Source: Pochonia chlamydosporia 170 (Eukaryota > Ascomycota > Sordariomycetes > Hypocreales > Clavicipitaceae). From it: 64,000 nt of DNA. This document shows positions 10,162 to 21,600 of the stretch, piece after piece (the first letter of the stretch is position 1; each line of letters starts with the position of its first letter). The stretch is taken from the NCBI RefSeq assembly GCF_001653235.2, contig NC_035791.1:2356001-2420000 (forward strand). Direction: 5' to 3'. The translations under genes and the position numbers were made by a program. The notes under the pieces were generated by a model. The model did no database searches. It was not told where the DNA came from and saw only the letters and a program-made list of their open reading frames with translations.

Positions 10162-12857
10162 ATGCCTGTAGCAACGTCACCGTCCACCTCGCCTCGTCCA
10201 TCCGCCGTTCCCAAAATGGAGGACAGGAAGAGGCCCGCCATCGGCGGTGCCGATGATCTCGCTGCTCCTCCGAGCAAGCGAGTGGCCGTGAATGGATCCA
10301 AGACGAAAGATGATGCGATAGAGATGAAGGAAGAAGGCTGGATCGAGGTGAGTGTCGCATGAGCATGATTTCAACCTTTCCCCCAGCGACCTGGCGCATG
10401 AGAACATTGAGGAGCGTTGTTTTCGAGACCCTTTGGCACGATTTCACCCGGTGCAAGTGATTGTTTTGGATGTTTGCGATTCGTACTTGATTCTGGCTTG
10501 GGAGAGGTCGCGTGGCGCCGTGAGGGGTTGCAGCCTGTGTCAACCATCACCTTCACAGCCTCGAACTTGTTGTTAGCATGTATCTCGAATCGTTTTCAAG
10601 CGCTTTCCACATATTTATTTGGTTCTTTTCTCTGAAAGTCGTTGTACTAACGTCCAAATTCCTAGAACTACGCCAAAGGAGCAATATACCGCCAGATGCA
10701 AGAATACAGTCGCAAGGCTGCGACAGCAGAGTCACGTCTCGAAGAACTGCACAAGCGATGCGTACATCATGATGATCACCTACGAATTATTGACGGCTGG
10801 TGGCGCCAAGTGAGTACAACTCCGAATACAGACTGGACGTATCAAGACTAATGGCTCGGCAGTTACTTGAGGAATTGGAAGTCGTAGCAGAGCCTACAAT
10901 ATCAGGCAATGCACCAACATCAGGTATGTTGTAGTTTGCGATCAGAATTGGACCAAATGCTGACGGCGGCTTTCGTAGAACCTCCGTATCTCAGTGCCAT
11001 CGGGTTTAAGGACTTGAACGAGTTTCAAAACCATCTATCAGATAAAGGTAAAACTATAAAGACGAAGGCAGAGTCATTGCTCAGCCGCCTTGCCTCTCAG
11101 CGTGGCTCCCTTAGCCCTGAAGCTGCTACATTGGAGGCCAAGGTGAACAATCTACTCGCCGCGCAGAAGGAATATATGCTCAAGCTGGATCGGTTGAATA
11201 CGGAAAAAGATCAACTATCAGAGCAACTGAACGCCGCCACATTAAGATACTTTAAGGCCGAAAAGAAGCTGGATCGAGCGAAAAGTTCACAAGTGCAAAA
11301 GTTGGAGCAACAAGCTTTTGCAAATGCTACACGTCCAGCTGGAGCGGCGGCGGCAGCGGCAGCGGCAGCAGCGTCCAGTGAAGTTGGGTCAGATCAACAT
11401 GAGGTGAACGGTTCGTCGGATGAACTATTACTCAAATATGAGGAAGCAACGGCGTCTTCAGCGAAGCAGAAGGAACAACTTGATTCTATTCTGTCTGAGT
11501 TGAAAACAGCACAAGACGAAAATTCAACACTCAAAGCGCGCCAAAATACCTGGACAGATGAAGATTTTATCCGGACAGATGTATTCAAGCAGTTCAAGGC
11601 GCAAAATGAGGATCTTATTAAGCGAATTAACAACCTGGAGGCCACGAATAAGCAACTTCGGGAAGAAGCTGAGAAGTTGCAGGCAGAGCGGACGTCGTAT
11701 AAAACCCAGTTGGAAGCCGATGCAAATCAAGTAACCCAGGAGCTGGAGGCCGACATCATGACTAGAGATCAGGACCTTGCTCGTGTTCGTTCTGCGAGGG
11801 ACGAAATTCTTGCCGAGAATACACAACGAAAAGCCAGCATGGAGCAAGAGAAGACATCAATGGGACACGTTAAAGACTTGATTAGTGCTAAAGACGATCG
11901 CATTGCGGCATTGGAATCTCGACTTTCGCGGCTTGAACCTGCCGAGGACCAGGAAATGACAAACACGGATGACCTCACCGATGTTTCCGAGGATGACCTG
12001 CGCCAAAGGTATAAAAAGTTACAACAAGACTTCCAATCCATCAACCAAGAACTCCCATCCATCGAAAAGGCATACAAGAAAATGAAAGATCAGGCCCAGA
12101 AGAGGGTATTGGACTTTGTAGCAATGGAGGAGAAGGTGTCGCTTTTGATTGCAGAGAAGAGTAAGGCGGATCAGAAGTATTTCGCAGCAAGAAAGGATGC
12201 CGACACCCGAAACAACGAGATAAGATCGCTGCGGCACCAGAACAGCAAGAGCACCGAGATCATTGCTCAGTTGAAGGACCTGGAGGCCCAGAATAGACTA
12301 CTTCTTGGGAATTTGGAGAAGCAGGTTGCCGACTTGAAGCAGTCAAATGCTGTTTTGACGGCGGAGAATAAGAAGATGGAATCGACCAGTCTAGAGGCTG
12401 TGAGACGTTCTGATTCTCTGAACCGACAGATCGGCGACTTGACAAGCTTGGTGAAGTCTCGAGACAATGCATCAGCAGCCGTGCGAGAGCGCAACACAGT
12501 GCAGGAAGCAGAAGTCGAGAAGCTCAAGGTTCGAATTGAGCACGCGCAAAAGGACCGAGATAACTGGAAAAACAAGGCTTTGAGCAACTCGTCGGAGGAA
12601 GAGGAAATGCTCCGGGTAAGTGTCCAAATTAGCCTTACTAGTTGCTTTCTGGTATTGTTGAGTAGTGCTAACATTTGAAACAGACGTTTGCTCTATGCAC
12701 AATTTGCAGGAACAATTTTAAGAACACGGCATTGAAGACGTGCGGGCATTTGTTTTGTAACAAATGCGTGGACGACCGCATTAGCAATAGAATGCGGAAG
12801 TGTCCCACATGTTCACGGGCATTTGACAAGATGGATGTTATGCCTGTCCATCATTAG
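10162..12857 (+). CDS. bre1: E3 ubiquitin-protein ligase Bre1 (histone H2B)
   Basis: Five exons: 10162-10347, 10666-10809, 10863-10923, 10979-12615, 12684-12857. Together they encode 733 residues, close to the ~700 of yeast Bre1. The first ATG gives [18 protein letters not shown], then MEDRKRP; the second ATG at 10216 is an alternative start. Exon 2 encodes the conserved [17 protein letters not shown] segment. The centre (about 140-670) is almost continuous coiled coil, interrupted by an alanine run at about 253-264. The C-terminus is a C3HC4 RING finger with ligands C681, C684, C696, H698, C701, C704, C716 and C719. Bre1 with Rad6 monoubiquitylates histone H2B, which promotes H3K4 and H3K79 methylation. 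The first intron is long (318 bp). The last intron separates the RING exon from the coiled coil. All zinc ligands are intact. Confidence 0.95.
11341..11376 (+). repeat. GCN-rich alanine-coding microsatellite in bre1
   Basis: Repeated GCG/GCA codons encode a run of about a dozen Ala residues (roughly 253-264) between coiled-coil segments of Bre1. It is in frame and does not disrupt the gene. Length variation between strains would be expected. Confidence 0.8.
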
Positions 12858-13488
12858 TCGAACCAACCTCGCTTGAATCCATGTGTGGCCTATGACTTCA
12901 AGCCGAAGAAAGAAGAAACTAAATATGCGAAGAAATCGCTTCCGCAAGGGCGTTCTTGCGCCTGACCCTTTGGCTGATGATGCCTTACTGGGTCGAAGCA
13001 GCCATTATATCGATTGCTATTAGACGTGGGCGGTAGGCAGAGGTTATAGCTATTCAAGATTCCTCTCGCTTGATTCAGTCGCCCGCGGAGGCGCTTGCCT
13101 CGAGACACACCACAACGACATTGTACGTCGGACACATACAGACTACATGTCATGTTTGGATATTGTACTACTAGGAGCAGCGGGGATGGGGCAATGTAAA
13201 CTTTCTAGCGTGTACATAGTAGCAACTGCTGTTATATGAACAAAGGACCGTCAGCGGAGTATGGAAAGGGGACGGAGTTTGGGGTTACATTGGATAATTG
13301 AATAAACATTTCAACACGTTCGAACCGATATGGGAAGTGTCAAGTTAACGGTGATGGCAATGAGTAGTTTGACCTGTCTTCTCCCCAATTCACGATTCAT
13401 AGAAATATGTTGCAAAAGAGACTAGTATTGTGAGTCCCATTTGTATTGTACAGGATAAATTCTTTTCGCTGCCTCCTACTCGTGTACT
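12858..13488. other. Convergent intergenic region bre1 / SARAF-like gene
   Basis: Tail-to-tail spacer of 631 bp. An AATAAA on the plus strand at 13301-13306 could serve bre1, though it lies far (about 440 bp) from the stop codon. No other feature was seen. Confidence 0.5.
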
Positions 13489-14418
13489 CTATCTTCGATG
13501 AGTCGATCCGAATCCTGTGCTTTCATGCCTAGATGAACTCCCACTTGATCCTGAAGAAGCGGCCGGGGAAGGACGAGGACTAGATGGGCCAGAGCCCCAG
13601 GTGCTGGTCCCCCATCCACGATCGTACCCTCTCCTCTCATCATTCCTATTCCTATTCCCAGCCAAATATCCCGCCGCAGCACCTCCAGCCAAACCACTCC
13701 AAAATCCAGGGCTCCAAGCAGAATCCGTCGAAGGTTTCGTCCCAGGATACGGCGGCGGAGGATCATTCCCAGGTCCCCATCCTCCTCCTCCAAAACCACC
13801 ACCACCACCACCACCACCTCCTCCTCCTCCTCCCCATCTCCGCCCAGTATTCCCCCGTGCCCGTCTATTCCCACTGCCCGCCACACAAGCCGAGTACAAA
13901 ATCCACGCCAACACCGCGACAAACACCACCGTAAACAACCAGGCGCTCAGATCCGTCCCTCCGCTCCCGTCGCTAAAGTACCCGCCGTGAGGATTCGCAA
14001 TATGCGGATACCGCTCCTCGCCCTTCCCAGTCAACAAGAGGCTGTACTCCACGCCACACGAGCCCTTGAGTACATAGGGATCATTCGAGTTGGCGTATCC
14101 TTCGCAGATGACGTCCGTGGTGCCTAGTTTCAGTTCCTCGGGCAGTGTGGCCGTACAGCTCCATTCGATGTCTTCGCCGCCGTATGAGGACCCCTGGTTT
14201 GTGCAGCGCATGGTGTCGATGCTGTAGAGGGAGCAGATGGCTTTGGAGGAGGTGCATTTTAGTTGGGGGATGGCGGAGACGCGGCGGTGGGTGGTTTTGG
14301 CGCCGTTGCCGCGGAGGGTGAGGGATTGGACTTGGGAGAGGAGGATTGCGTTTTTTGGTTTGGCGGCCAGTGTGAGGAGGGGGAGGGTGAGGATGGTGGT
14401 TAGGTGGTGGATGTGCAT
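13489..14418 (-). CDS. SARAF-like ER membrane protein (store-operated calcium entry regulator family)
   Basis: Single exon, 309 residues, starting at the ATG at 14418. A signal peptide covers about residues 1-19. The luminal domain (about 20-150) has paired cysteines in the SARAF/TMEM66 pattern (KCTSSKAICS, MRCTNQGSSYGGEDIEWSCTA, VICEGY, GSCGVEYSL). One transmembrane helix lies at about 157-178. The cytosolic tail starts Gly-rich (about 195-213), continues with a PPPPYPG motif, and ends Ser/Gly/Arg-rich. In animals SARAF is an ER protein that shuts down STIM/Orai calcium entry. Fungi lack classical STIM/Orai, so its partner here is unknown and the calcium role is inferred from family membership. 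The glycine run comes from a DNA microsatellite. Confidence 0.88.
   Translation of the reverse strand: MHIHHLTTILTLPLLTLAAKPKNAILLSQVQSLTLRGNGAKTTHRRVSAIPQLKCTSSKAICSLYSIDTMRCTNQGSSYGGEDIEWSCTATLPEELKLGTTDVICEGYANSNDPYVLKGSCGVEYSLLLTGKGEERYPHIANPHGGYFSDGSGGTDLSAWLFTVVFVAVLAWILYSACVAGSGNRRARGNTGRRWGGGGGGGGGGGGGFGGGGWGPGNDPPPPYPGTKPSTDSAWSPGFWSGLAGGAAAGYLAGNRNRNDERRGYDRGWGTSTWGSGPSSPRPSPAASSGSSGSSSRHESTGFGSTHRR
13796..13833 (-). repeat. CCA/CCT trinucleotide tract coding polyglycine
   Basis: On the plus strand the tract reads as CCA units followed by CCT units. On the coding (minus) strand these are GGA/GGT glycine codons in the tail of the SARAF-like protein. It is in frame, and its length is probably unstable. 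Confidence 0.85.
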
Positions 14419-15737
14419 TTTGGTGTTGATGTTGGATGATGGTTATGGTTGTTTTTGGGCTGGAGGTGTACTCCTGAGACGGGTTTATTGTGGTCTCATG
14501 CGGGTGAGTTGATGGATATGCTTCGATGATGGGAATTGAAAAGAAAGAGTTTCTTTATGGGATCAGTGAAGATTTACGATTGCTGGAGAGGACACGATGT
14601 CCAGAATGATTTGATAGAGGTTGTGTGGCAAGGCTGAGGCGGCCGAGTGTGAGGTTGACGCCTGAAGTCGAGGGCAGCGAGATGATTGGTGGCGCTGGAG
14701 AGCAGTGAGTTTGAAAGTGCCGTGCCGTGAGTGGAATACATGTAGCCACGTGTGGCTTGGGTGATGGTTGGAAGCAACCAGACATTGAAAGCAATTGAGC
14801 CACTCTGCGACCGCCTGACACAATCCACCGAACACGTACTGGACTACGTCACCAATGCACCATCAAAATTACAGCATTGAATGATCCCCTCTCAACTAAC
14901 ATGATGTCCTGTTGGAGAGAGTTGATTTCATATTTGAAATCCATGTTGCAAATATATCGGCGAGTCGAAGCTCCGGTTGCCGACTTTGCCAATGCTCGTG
15001 GTGACACCAGGACAATATTCTCAAACCAATTCAGGCAGGCAGAGCAAGGATGACGTTGACCGTAATTCGTATCAGCCAACAAGACATCAGTGTCAAGGTA
15101 TGTCAGTCATTCATTGTGCAGCTCGCATGGCAGCCCATGATTCTTCACTGGTGTTCACAGTGCCAGTCATCAAGAGCGCTCTTGTCGGTGCGACAGCCGA
15201 ACATTGGACCAGACATTTTTCCTGGATGTGGGATCTCGTAGGCCATGACAAGCCACGTCGTCGCATTGAATGCGACGATATGCCCCCAAGTCCGGTTTGG
15301 CGCCTCAGCCCTTCAAGGCAGCCAAGGTGTGACAAACTGGCTCAGTTTTGTGCGGTGAGTTGGTGCAGGAAGTCATTACTCTTGTCAGGTCGGCTTAGCC
15401 CAGATTCGTTGTTGTGCATGCGTGCATGCGTGTGTTCTCTTTGTTTCTTTTTGTTCCCGGAAACTTTGTGCATGAAGGACTGTAGTGGGGCGGAACGGGA
15501 TTCGAAGCTGTGGAACGGGATTGGCAAGGTGACACAAGGAACTCAGAAGGCTTCGCGAACTCAAGGGGCCAATTCATTTCGGCTAACAGCACTACTCCGT
15601 ATCAGAGGTGGATTCGATTACAAAGGAGACTGCTTGCCATGTTGCCTTTGATTGAAACTCCATAAGAGGCCAGCCATGGGGTAGCACGTTTTATGCGCTG
15701 CAATATACGCTGTGCAACATTTTCTATTCTTGGCGCA

Positions 15738-15753
15738 TACTCCGTACGGAGTA
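15738..15753. repeat. Perfect 16-bp palindrome TACTCCGTACGGAGTA
   Basis: Both halves match exactly. Single halves of the same palindrome recur elsewhere in the window at 1018, 5259, 15593, 31789 and 47183, all outside exons. It may be a dispersed repeat or a protein-binding site; the function is unknown. Confidence 0.8.
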
Positions 15754-18164
15754 CTTGGCGCTCAGATTTAATTCTGTCAGGGACTGGCAACGATTGCAAC
15801 AAGACTCTGACCCTTTTCCAGCTTGGTTGCATCAAATTGTATAGTACACATTGACAGGCGAGGGATGACGTGCTGCGGTTTTGCGACTCACGATTGCTCA
15901 TCGCTGCTGTCAGACGGCCCGGGTTTCTATTTAGTATCCGGTGCCCTGATGGTTTATTAAGCTGCCGGATTCCGGACGGAGTTAATGCACGAAGTAAGCA
16001 CCAGTAGAATCCGCTGTTGCAATATCGCAACAGGGCGCCGGATGGATGTTTGGCGACCGGGAGATGACTACTGCGTATACCTTGCATTGTTCAAATTGAT
16101 GGTCTGCCTGGTGACCCGGAATAGGGACAAACTATCGCCGGGACTGACGAGTGAATGTGCCCATAGGGTCATGACGAGTACGATCAATGGTTCTGCGCCG
16201 AACGATTCAGATTCGTGGTGTTTCGGTTCGCATGATTGCCAAGATTCAACGGCCCGCAATAAGTTTCCGATCTGGGACAAGACAGACACACTTCAGATCA
16301 GGAATACGCTCGGTTCGGTCGACGACCAAATTTGGATGAGAGCCAGTGAGGGTGCTGTACCCAGATTGATATCGCTGGTAACTAGACGAATGTGCTGTGT
16401 GATAAAGGATGAGAATTGGCCAGAGTAATGAGTTGCCCGCAATAAGTCATTGCCACTAGACTGCACATGTGCGTACCAGACATTACCCGACCAGACATGG
16501 ACTCTGTCTTCTCGTGGGAGAGTGTCAAGCACTTTGGAGCAGTAACTTCAAGAGCATATACAGAATCTCAAACGCATTCAATACTCGGATGGATGCTATT
16601 CAGACAATCATCTTGCAATAATTTCCCGTATCAATTGATCTGGGTCCCCGGCGCATCATCCTCTGGTGCTATTGAGTTTAGTCAACATTGAACGTTGAAC
16701 ATTGAATCTTCCATCAAATGTTGGAGCCATACAGGGACCATCAACTGGGACCCGCAGTATTCTGGGCGGCTTCTAGTGGCTGACGAACATTGAAGCCTTT
16801 AACGCTGCTCCATGTCGCAGGCAGCAGGTGGGCTGTCGCGGGCTCGGACAACTCCAAGACCCCGAGAGAGGACCAGACTTCAAATGTTGACTTTAGAAGC
16901 TATTGACCAGACAATTTGCGTCGAGGAGTCACCACAAGCCACCAGAGCAACACGTTTGAGCTGACTAGCAGAAGATCAATTAATTGATGACACTTATGCG
17001 TCGGAATACCACTGCCGGCTATGCAGAGTGAGCCAACTTGTTGACGTCAAATCGCCTTCAGTGCCAACTGTGACAGTCTCTCGCTTTCGGTTTCGACACA
17101 AGGTTAGCTCCATGCCGCTGGCCGGTGACACATTGATAACAGCCAAAAGATCCACATGAACTGAAGATCGGGCCAGGTAAATCTCGTACAGTCTTACAGG
17201 CAGTAAATTTGCGGAATCAACTACTTCGAGTCGACAACCGTGTCCTGTTGTTTGCGCTGGCTTGAAAATAGTGCGAGTATTGCCGTGGTTCCCAGTTTCG
17301 CAGCATATCTGAATCATACGAGAGGCAATGCAAAAAATTGTGACTCCACGATCTGTCATTTGCGACCTGAAATGGTGACATGCCCCGAACCTTATCAGAT
17401 ACACGACTGAGGTGTGGGGCATGCAGAGCATCCTCAGAGTTGACATGACATGACGGAGAAAAAAAAAGGAACATTAATGAGACCAGACTAGAGGGATCTG
17501 GCCACAGGGCCTCAATCAAATTTGATGTTCCCAGCTTGAGCTGTGACTCGACAACGGGTCCCTCCTGTAACCCGTTCGGACCCGTCGTGGGGTGCGGCGG
17601 TCCCGCTTTACACCCATGCAGCAATATCCGCACCTGGACCTGCCCGACAAGCCGCGTGGGACGAATGAGATCAATCGCCTTCAAGGACTTTGGAGGCTCT
17701 GGTCTGCTCAGGAGGTTCTGGAAGATGGCAATGCATCAATTCAATGTTGGGATGTTCGTCAAGTGACGTCTGGTTCTGTCTGAGGATTTCAATCATTGAC
17801 CTCTGCCAACATGCGCTCCTCCGCTAGTGAACAAAAGGCGGCCTGGAACAAGGATATGGGCCAACATTTGAACCAGACCAGACACTGACCGACGTTGAAC
17901 GAGCTGAACCAGTCTGGTGGGCGCAACTGCTCGCATGCCTCCATGTCCATGTCCCTCCCGGACATAACAGTAAACATCCACCTCCAACGTGGGATTCGGG
18001 GCTTGTGCATCCCGGTGCCCGCCTTTCATTACTAGCAGCCTTGTCAAGCAAGCTTTTGGCGTGTCAAACCCAACATCTCTTGCCACTTTAGTCCATGGTC
18101 ACTAGCGACGGGGACTCGGGGTTGAAGCCCGTTGTGCGTTTTTGTGTTTTTCTGGCAACCAGAC

Positions 18165-18187
18165 CATGGATGGATGGATGGATGGAT
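18165..18187. repeat. ATGG tetranucleotide microsatellite
   Basis: Five to six tandem ATGG units about 460 bp upstream of the ABC transporter ATG. They create several ATG triplets in the presumed upstream or leader region. Confidence 0.85.
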
Positions 18188-18645
18188 CTCTCCTCAGGAT
18201 ACAAAACTAGCTGAATTCCCTGTTGTTGCCTCCTCTCGTCTTTTTTTTTTCGAGAGCTGTGCTCCTTCCTGTCTCACTGGCCCTATATCATTGGTTCCTT
18301 CCTCAACGGAATCTTCCAACCTTCCATTCCAGTCGGACCTGGCTTTACTTCGTGCGTGTGAACCACTGGCCCAAGTTCCTCTGACTGGCATTCACCTCCC
18401 AAACCTACTACACCGTTCCTTCCCAAACATTCTCGATTTCTGGGATTCCCGTACATTACACACGTTAGTGGTTCCTGGAAACTCATCTTGACCAAGAACA
18501 CACCTACCAACATCGAGGCCCCCTCCAGCCAAACTAAACTCCAACGGTTTCGATATCTAACACGGAAGCGCCAACCCCAAACTCTAGAGGCATACTAACT
18601 TCCACGACCGTTTTGTCTGCGCAACGGCGCGCCTCTCCAGCCAGT

Positions 18646-21600
18646 ATGGCTGACCATCATTCAGAAAAGGCCGTTGCGCCTCACCAATCCGACTCGGAAC
18701 GATCGAGTAGTCGGGGACGTGATTCGTCTGACGGCGGCAAGGCAACTCCTCAAGATGAAAAGGCAGACCTTCAGCGTGCTCTTACAAAGGCCGACTCCAA
18801 AGTCGCGGCAGCTCCGCCCAAGGCCACCGACCCCGAAGAGATGTACCGTCATCTACCTGCAGACGAGGCCGAAGTCTTGAAGCGCCAAACCATCACACCA
18901 GAGTTGAAGCAGGGAGTCGCCGTACTCTATCGTTATGCCTCGCGCAATGACCTCATCATTATTGCAGTCTCTGCGATTTGCGCCATTGCCTCTGGCGCTG
19001 CTTTGCCCTTGATGACGGTCATTTTTGGAAACCTCCAGCGCATTTTCCAAGACTACTTTTACTCTCTTGGCAAGATGACCTACGATTCATTCGTGGACGA
19101 ACTGAGCAAATATGTCCTCTACTTTGTCTACCTGGCCATTGGTGAATTCGTTGTCACTTACATCTGCACCGTCGGTTTCATCTACACTGGTGAGCATATT
19201 AGTGCCAAGATTCGCGAGCATTATCTTGAAAGTTGCATGCGCCAGAATATTGGTTTCTTCGACAAGCTTGGTGCTGGCGAGGTGACCACTCGCATCACCG
19301 CCGACACCAATCTCATTCAAGAGGGTATCTCTGAGAAGGTGTCCTTGACTCTTGCCGCCATTGCCACCTTCATCACCGCTTTTGTCATTGGATTTGTCAA
19401 CTACTGGAAGCTGACGCTCATTCTGTCTTCTACTGTGTTCGCGCTTCTCCTCAACATTGGCATTGGCTCGAGTTTCATGCTGAAGCACAACAAGAACTCA
19501 CTTGAAGCTTATGCGCAGGGCGGCAGTCTTGCCGACGAAGTTGTCAGCTCTATCCGCAACGCAATCGCCTTTGGCACCCAGGACCGTCTCGCCAGGCAAT
19601 ACGACAAACACTTGGCAAAGGCCGAGTTCTTCGGATTCCGCGTCAAGAGTTCAATGGCTATCATGGTTGCCGGCATGATGCTTATTCTCTTCTTGAACTA
19701 CGGTCTTGCATTCTGGCAAGGTAGCCACTATATTGTGGAGGGCATCATTCCCCTCAACAAAATCCTCATCATCATGATGTCTGTCATGATCGGTGCCTTC
19801 AACCTTGGAAACGTCGCTCCCAACATTCAGGCCTTCACCACCGCTGTGGCCGCTGCTGCGAAGATCTTCAACACCATTGACCGTGTTTCCCCTCTTGACC
19901 CTAGTGCGGATACTGGTGACAAGATTGAGAATCTCCAGGGAAACATTCGGTTAGAGAATATCAAGCACATCTACCCCTCCCGCCCTGAAGTGGTGGTCAT
20001 GGACGATGTCTCTCTTGAGATTCCCGCTGGAAAGACTACTGCCCTCGTTGGTGCTTCAGGTTCCGGCAAGAGCACCATTGTCGGACTGGTTGAACGATTT
20101 TACGATCCTGTTCAGGGTGCTGTCTACCTTGACGGTCAGGATATTAGCAAGCTCAATCTGAGATGGCTCCGTCAGCAAATGGCCCTCGTGAGCCAAGAAC
20201 CAACACTATTCGGTACTACCATCTTCAAGAACATCAGTCACGGTCTCATTGGAACCCAGTATGAACATGAAGGAGAAGAGAAGCACAGAGAAATGGTTAT
20301 TCAGGCGGCTATCAAAGCTAACGCTCATGACTTCATCTCTGCTCTCCCGGAAGGCTACGAAACCAACGTGGGCGAGCGCGGTTTCCTCTTGTCTGGAGGA
20401 CAAAAGCAGCGTATTGCGATTGCCCGAGCCGTAGTTTCTGACCCAAAGAGTAAGTGACGGTCCCCAGAAAACCTGATGCTTCCCGTTAGTCCAATGTCTA
20501 ATACTAATTCATTACAGTTCTTCTTCTTGATGAGGCCACATCTGCCCTCGACACAAAGTCTGAAGGCGTCGTGCAGGCTGCCCTGGAAGTCGCCGCCGCT
20601 GGTCGAACCACCATTACTATTGCGCATCGTTTGTCGACTATTAAGGATGCTCACAACATCGTTGTCATGACTTCTGGGCGTATTGTGGAACAAGGTACCC
20701 ATGACGAGCTTCTTGAAAAGAAAGGCGCATACTATAAGCTTGTGTCGGCCCAGAACATTGCCGCCGCAGACGACTTGACCCCTGAGGAGGAGGAGCGCAT
20801 CAATGAACACGAAGAGGAACTCATTCGAAAGATGTCCACGAACAAGGAAGGCGAATTTACCGTTGATCCTGATGATGATATCGCTGCCAAGCTTCGTCGC
20901 TCATCTACTCAGAAGTCTGTGTCCAGTATTGCACTGCAGAAGAACAAGGCGGAAGCCGAGAAGAAGTACGGACTGTGGACATTATTGAAGCTCATCACTT
21001 CTTTTAACACTCCCGAGTGGCACCTCATGCTCTTTGGTTTGGTCTTTGCTGCCATTTGTGGTGGTGGTAACCCTACGGCAGCAGTCTTCTTCGCCAAGCA
21101 GATTGTCACATTGTCACAACCCGTTACTGATGCTAATCGCAACGAAATCAAGAAGGACTCTGATTTCTGGAGTGCCATGTACTTGATGCTTGCTTTTGTC
21201 CAGTTCATAGCCTTCTCTGCTCAGGGCATCGCCTTCGCCATGTGCTCTGAGCGCCTGGTTCGTCGAGTCCGTGACAAGGCCTTCAGAGCAATGCTTCGAC
21301 AGGACGTGGCCTTCTTCGACAAGGACGAGAACACTGCTGGTGCGCTCACATCTTTCTTGTCAACGGAAACTACTCACGTGGCTGGCCTCAGTGGTGTCAC
21401 TCTTGGTACCTTGCTCATGATGTCCACCACGCTGATTGCTGCTTGTGCTCTTGGCCTTGCAATTGGCTGGAAGTTGTCGCTTGTCTGTATCGCAACTATG
21501 CCCATTCTTCTCGGCTGTGGCTTCTTCCGATTCTGGATGCTCGCCCACTTCCAGAGGCGATCAAAGGCTGCGTACGCGTCATCAGCTACTTTTGCCTCTG

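Larger units (their letters stand above)
14419..18645. other. 4.2-kb spacer between SARAF-like and ABC transporter genes
   Basis: No supportable coding gene. The longest open frame (224 codons at 14977-15651) has no domain and no fungal codon pattern. Motifs seen are TACTCCGTA at 15593-15601, the full 16-bp palindrome TACTCCGTACGGAGTA at 15738-15753, at least eight ACCAGAC/GTCTGGT copies between 15210 and 18170, and an ATGG microsatellite at 18165-18187. The AC/CT-rich stretch at about 18360-18640 is probably the ABC transporter leader. Confidence 0.5.

Noticed and set aside
14977..15651. 224-codon open frame in the SARAF/ABC spacer
   Set aside because: No recognisable domain, irregular composition and scattered Cys/Trp unlike neighbouring proteins; it overlaps palindrome and ACCAGAC repeats. 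Most likely chance.
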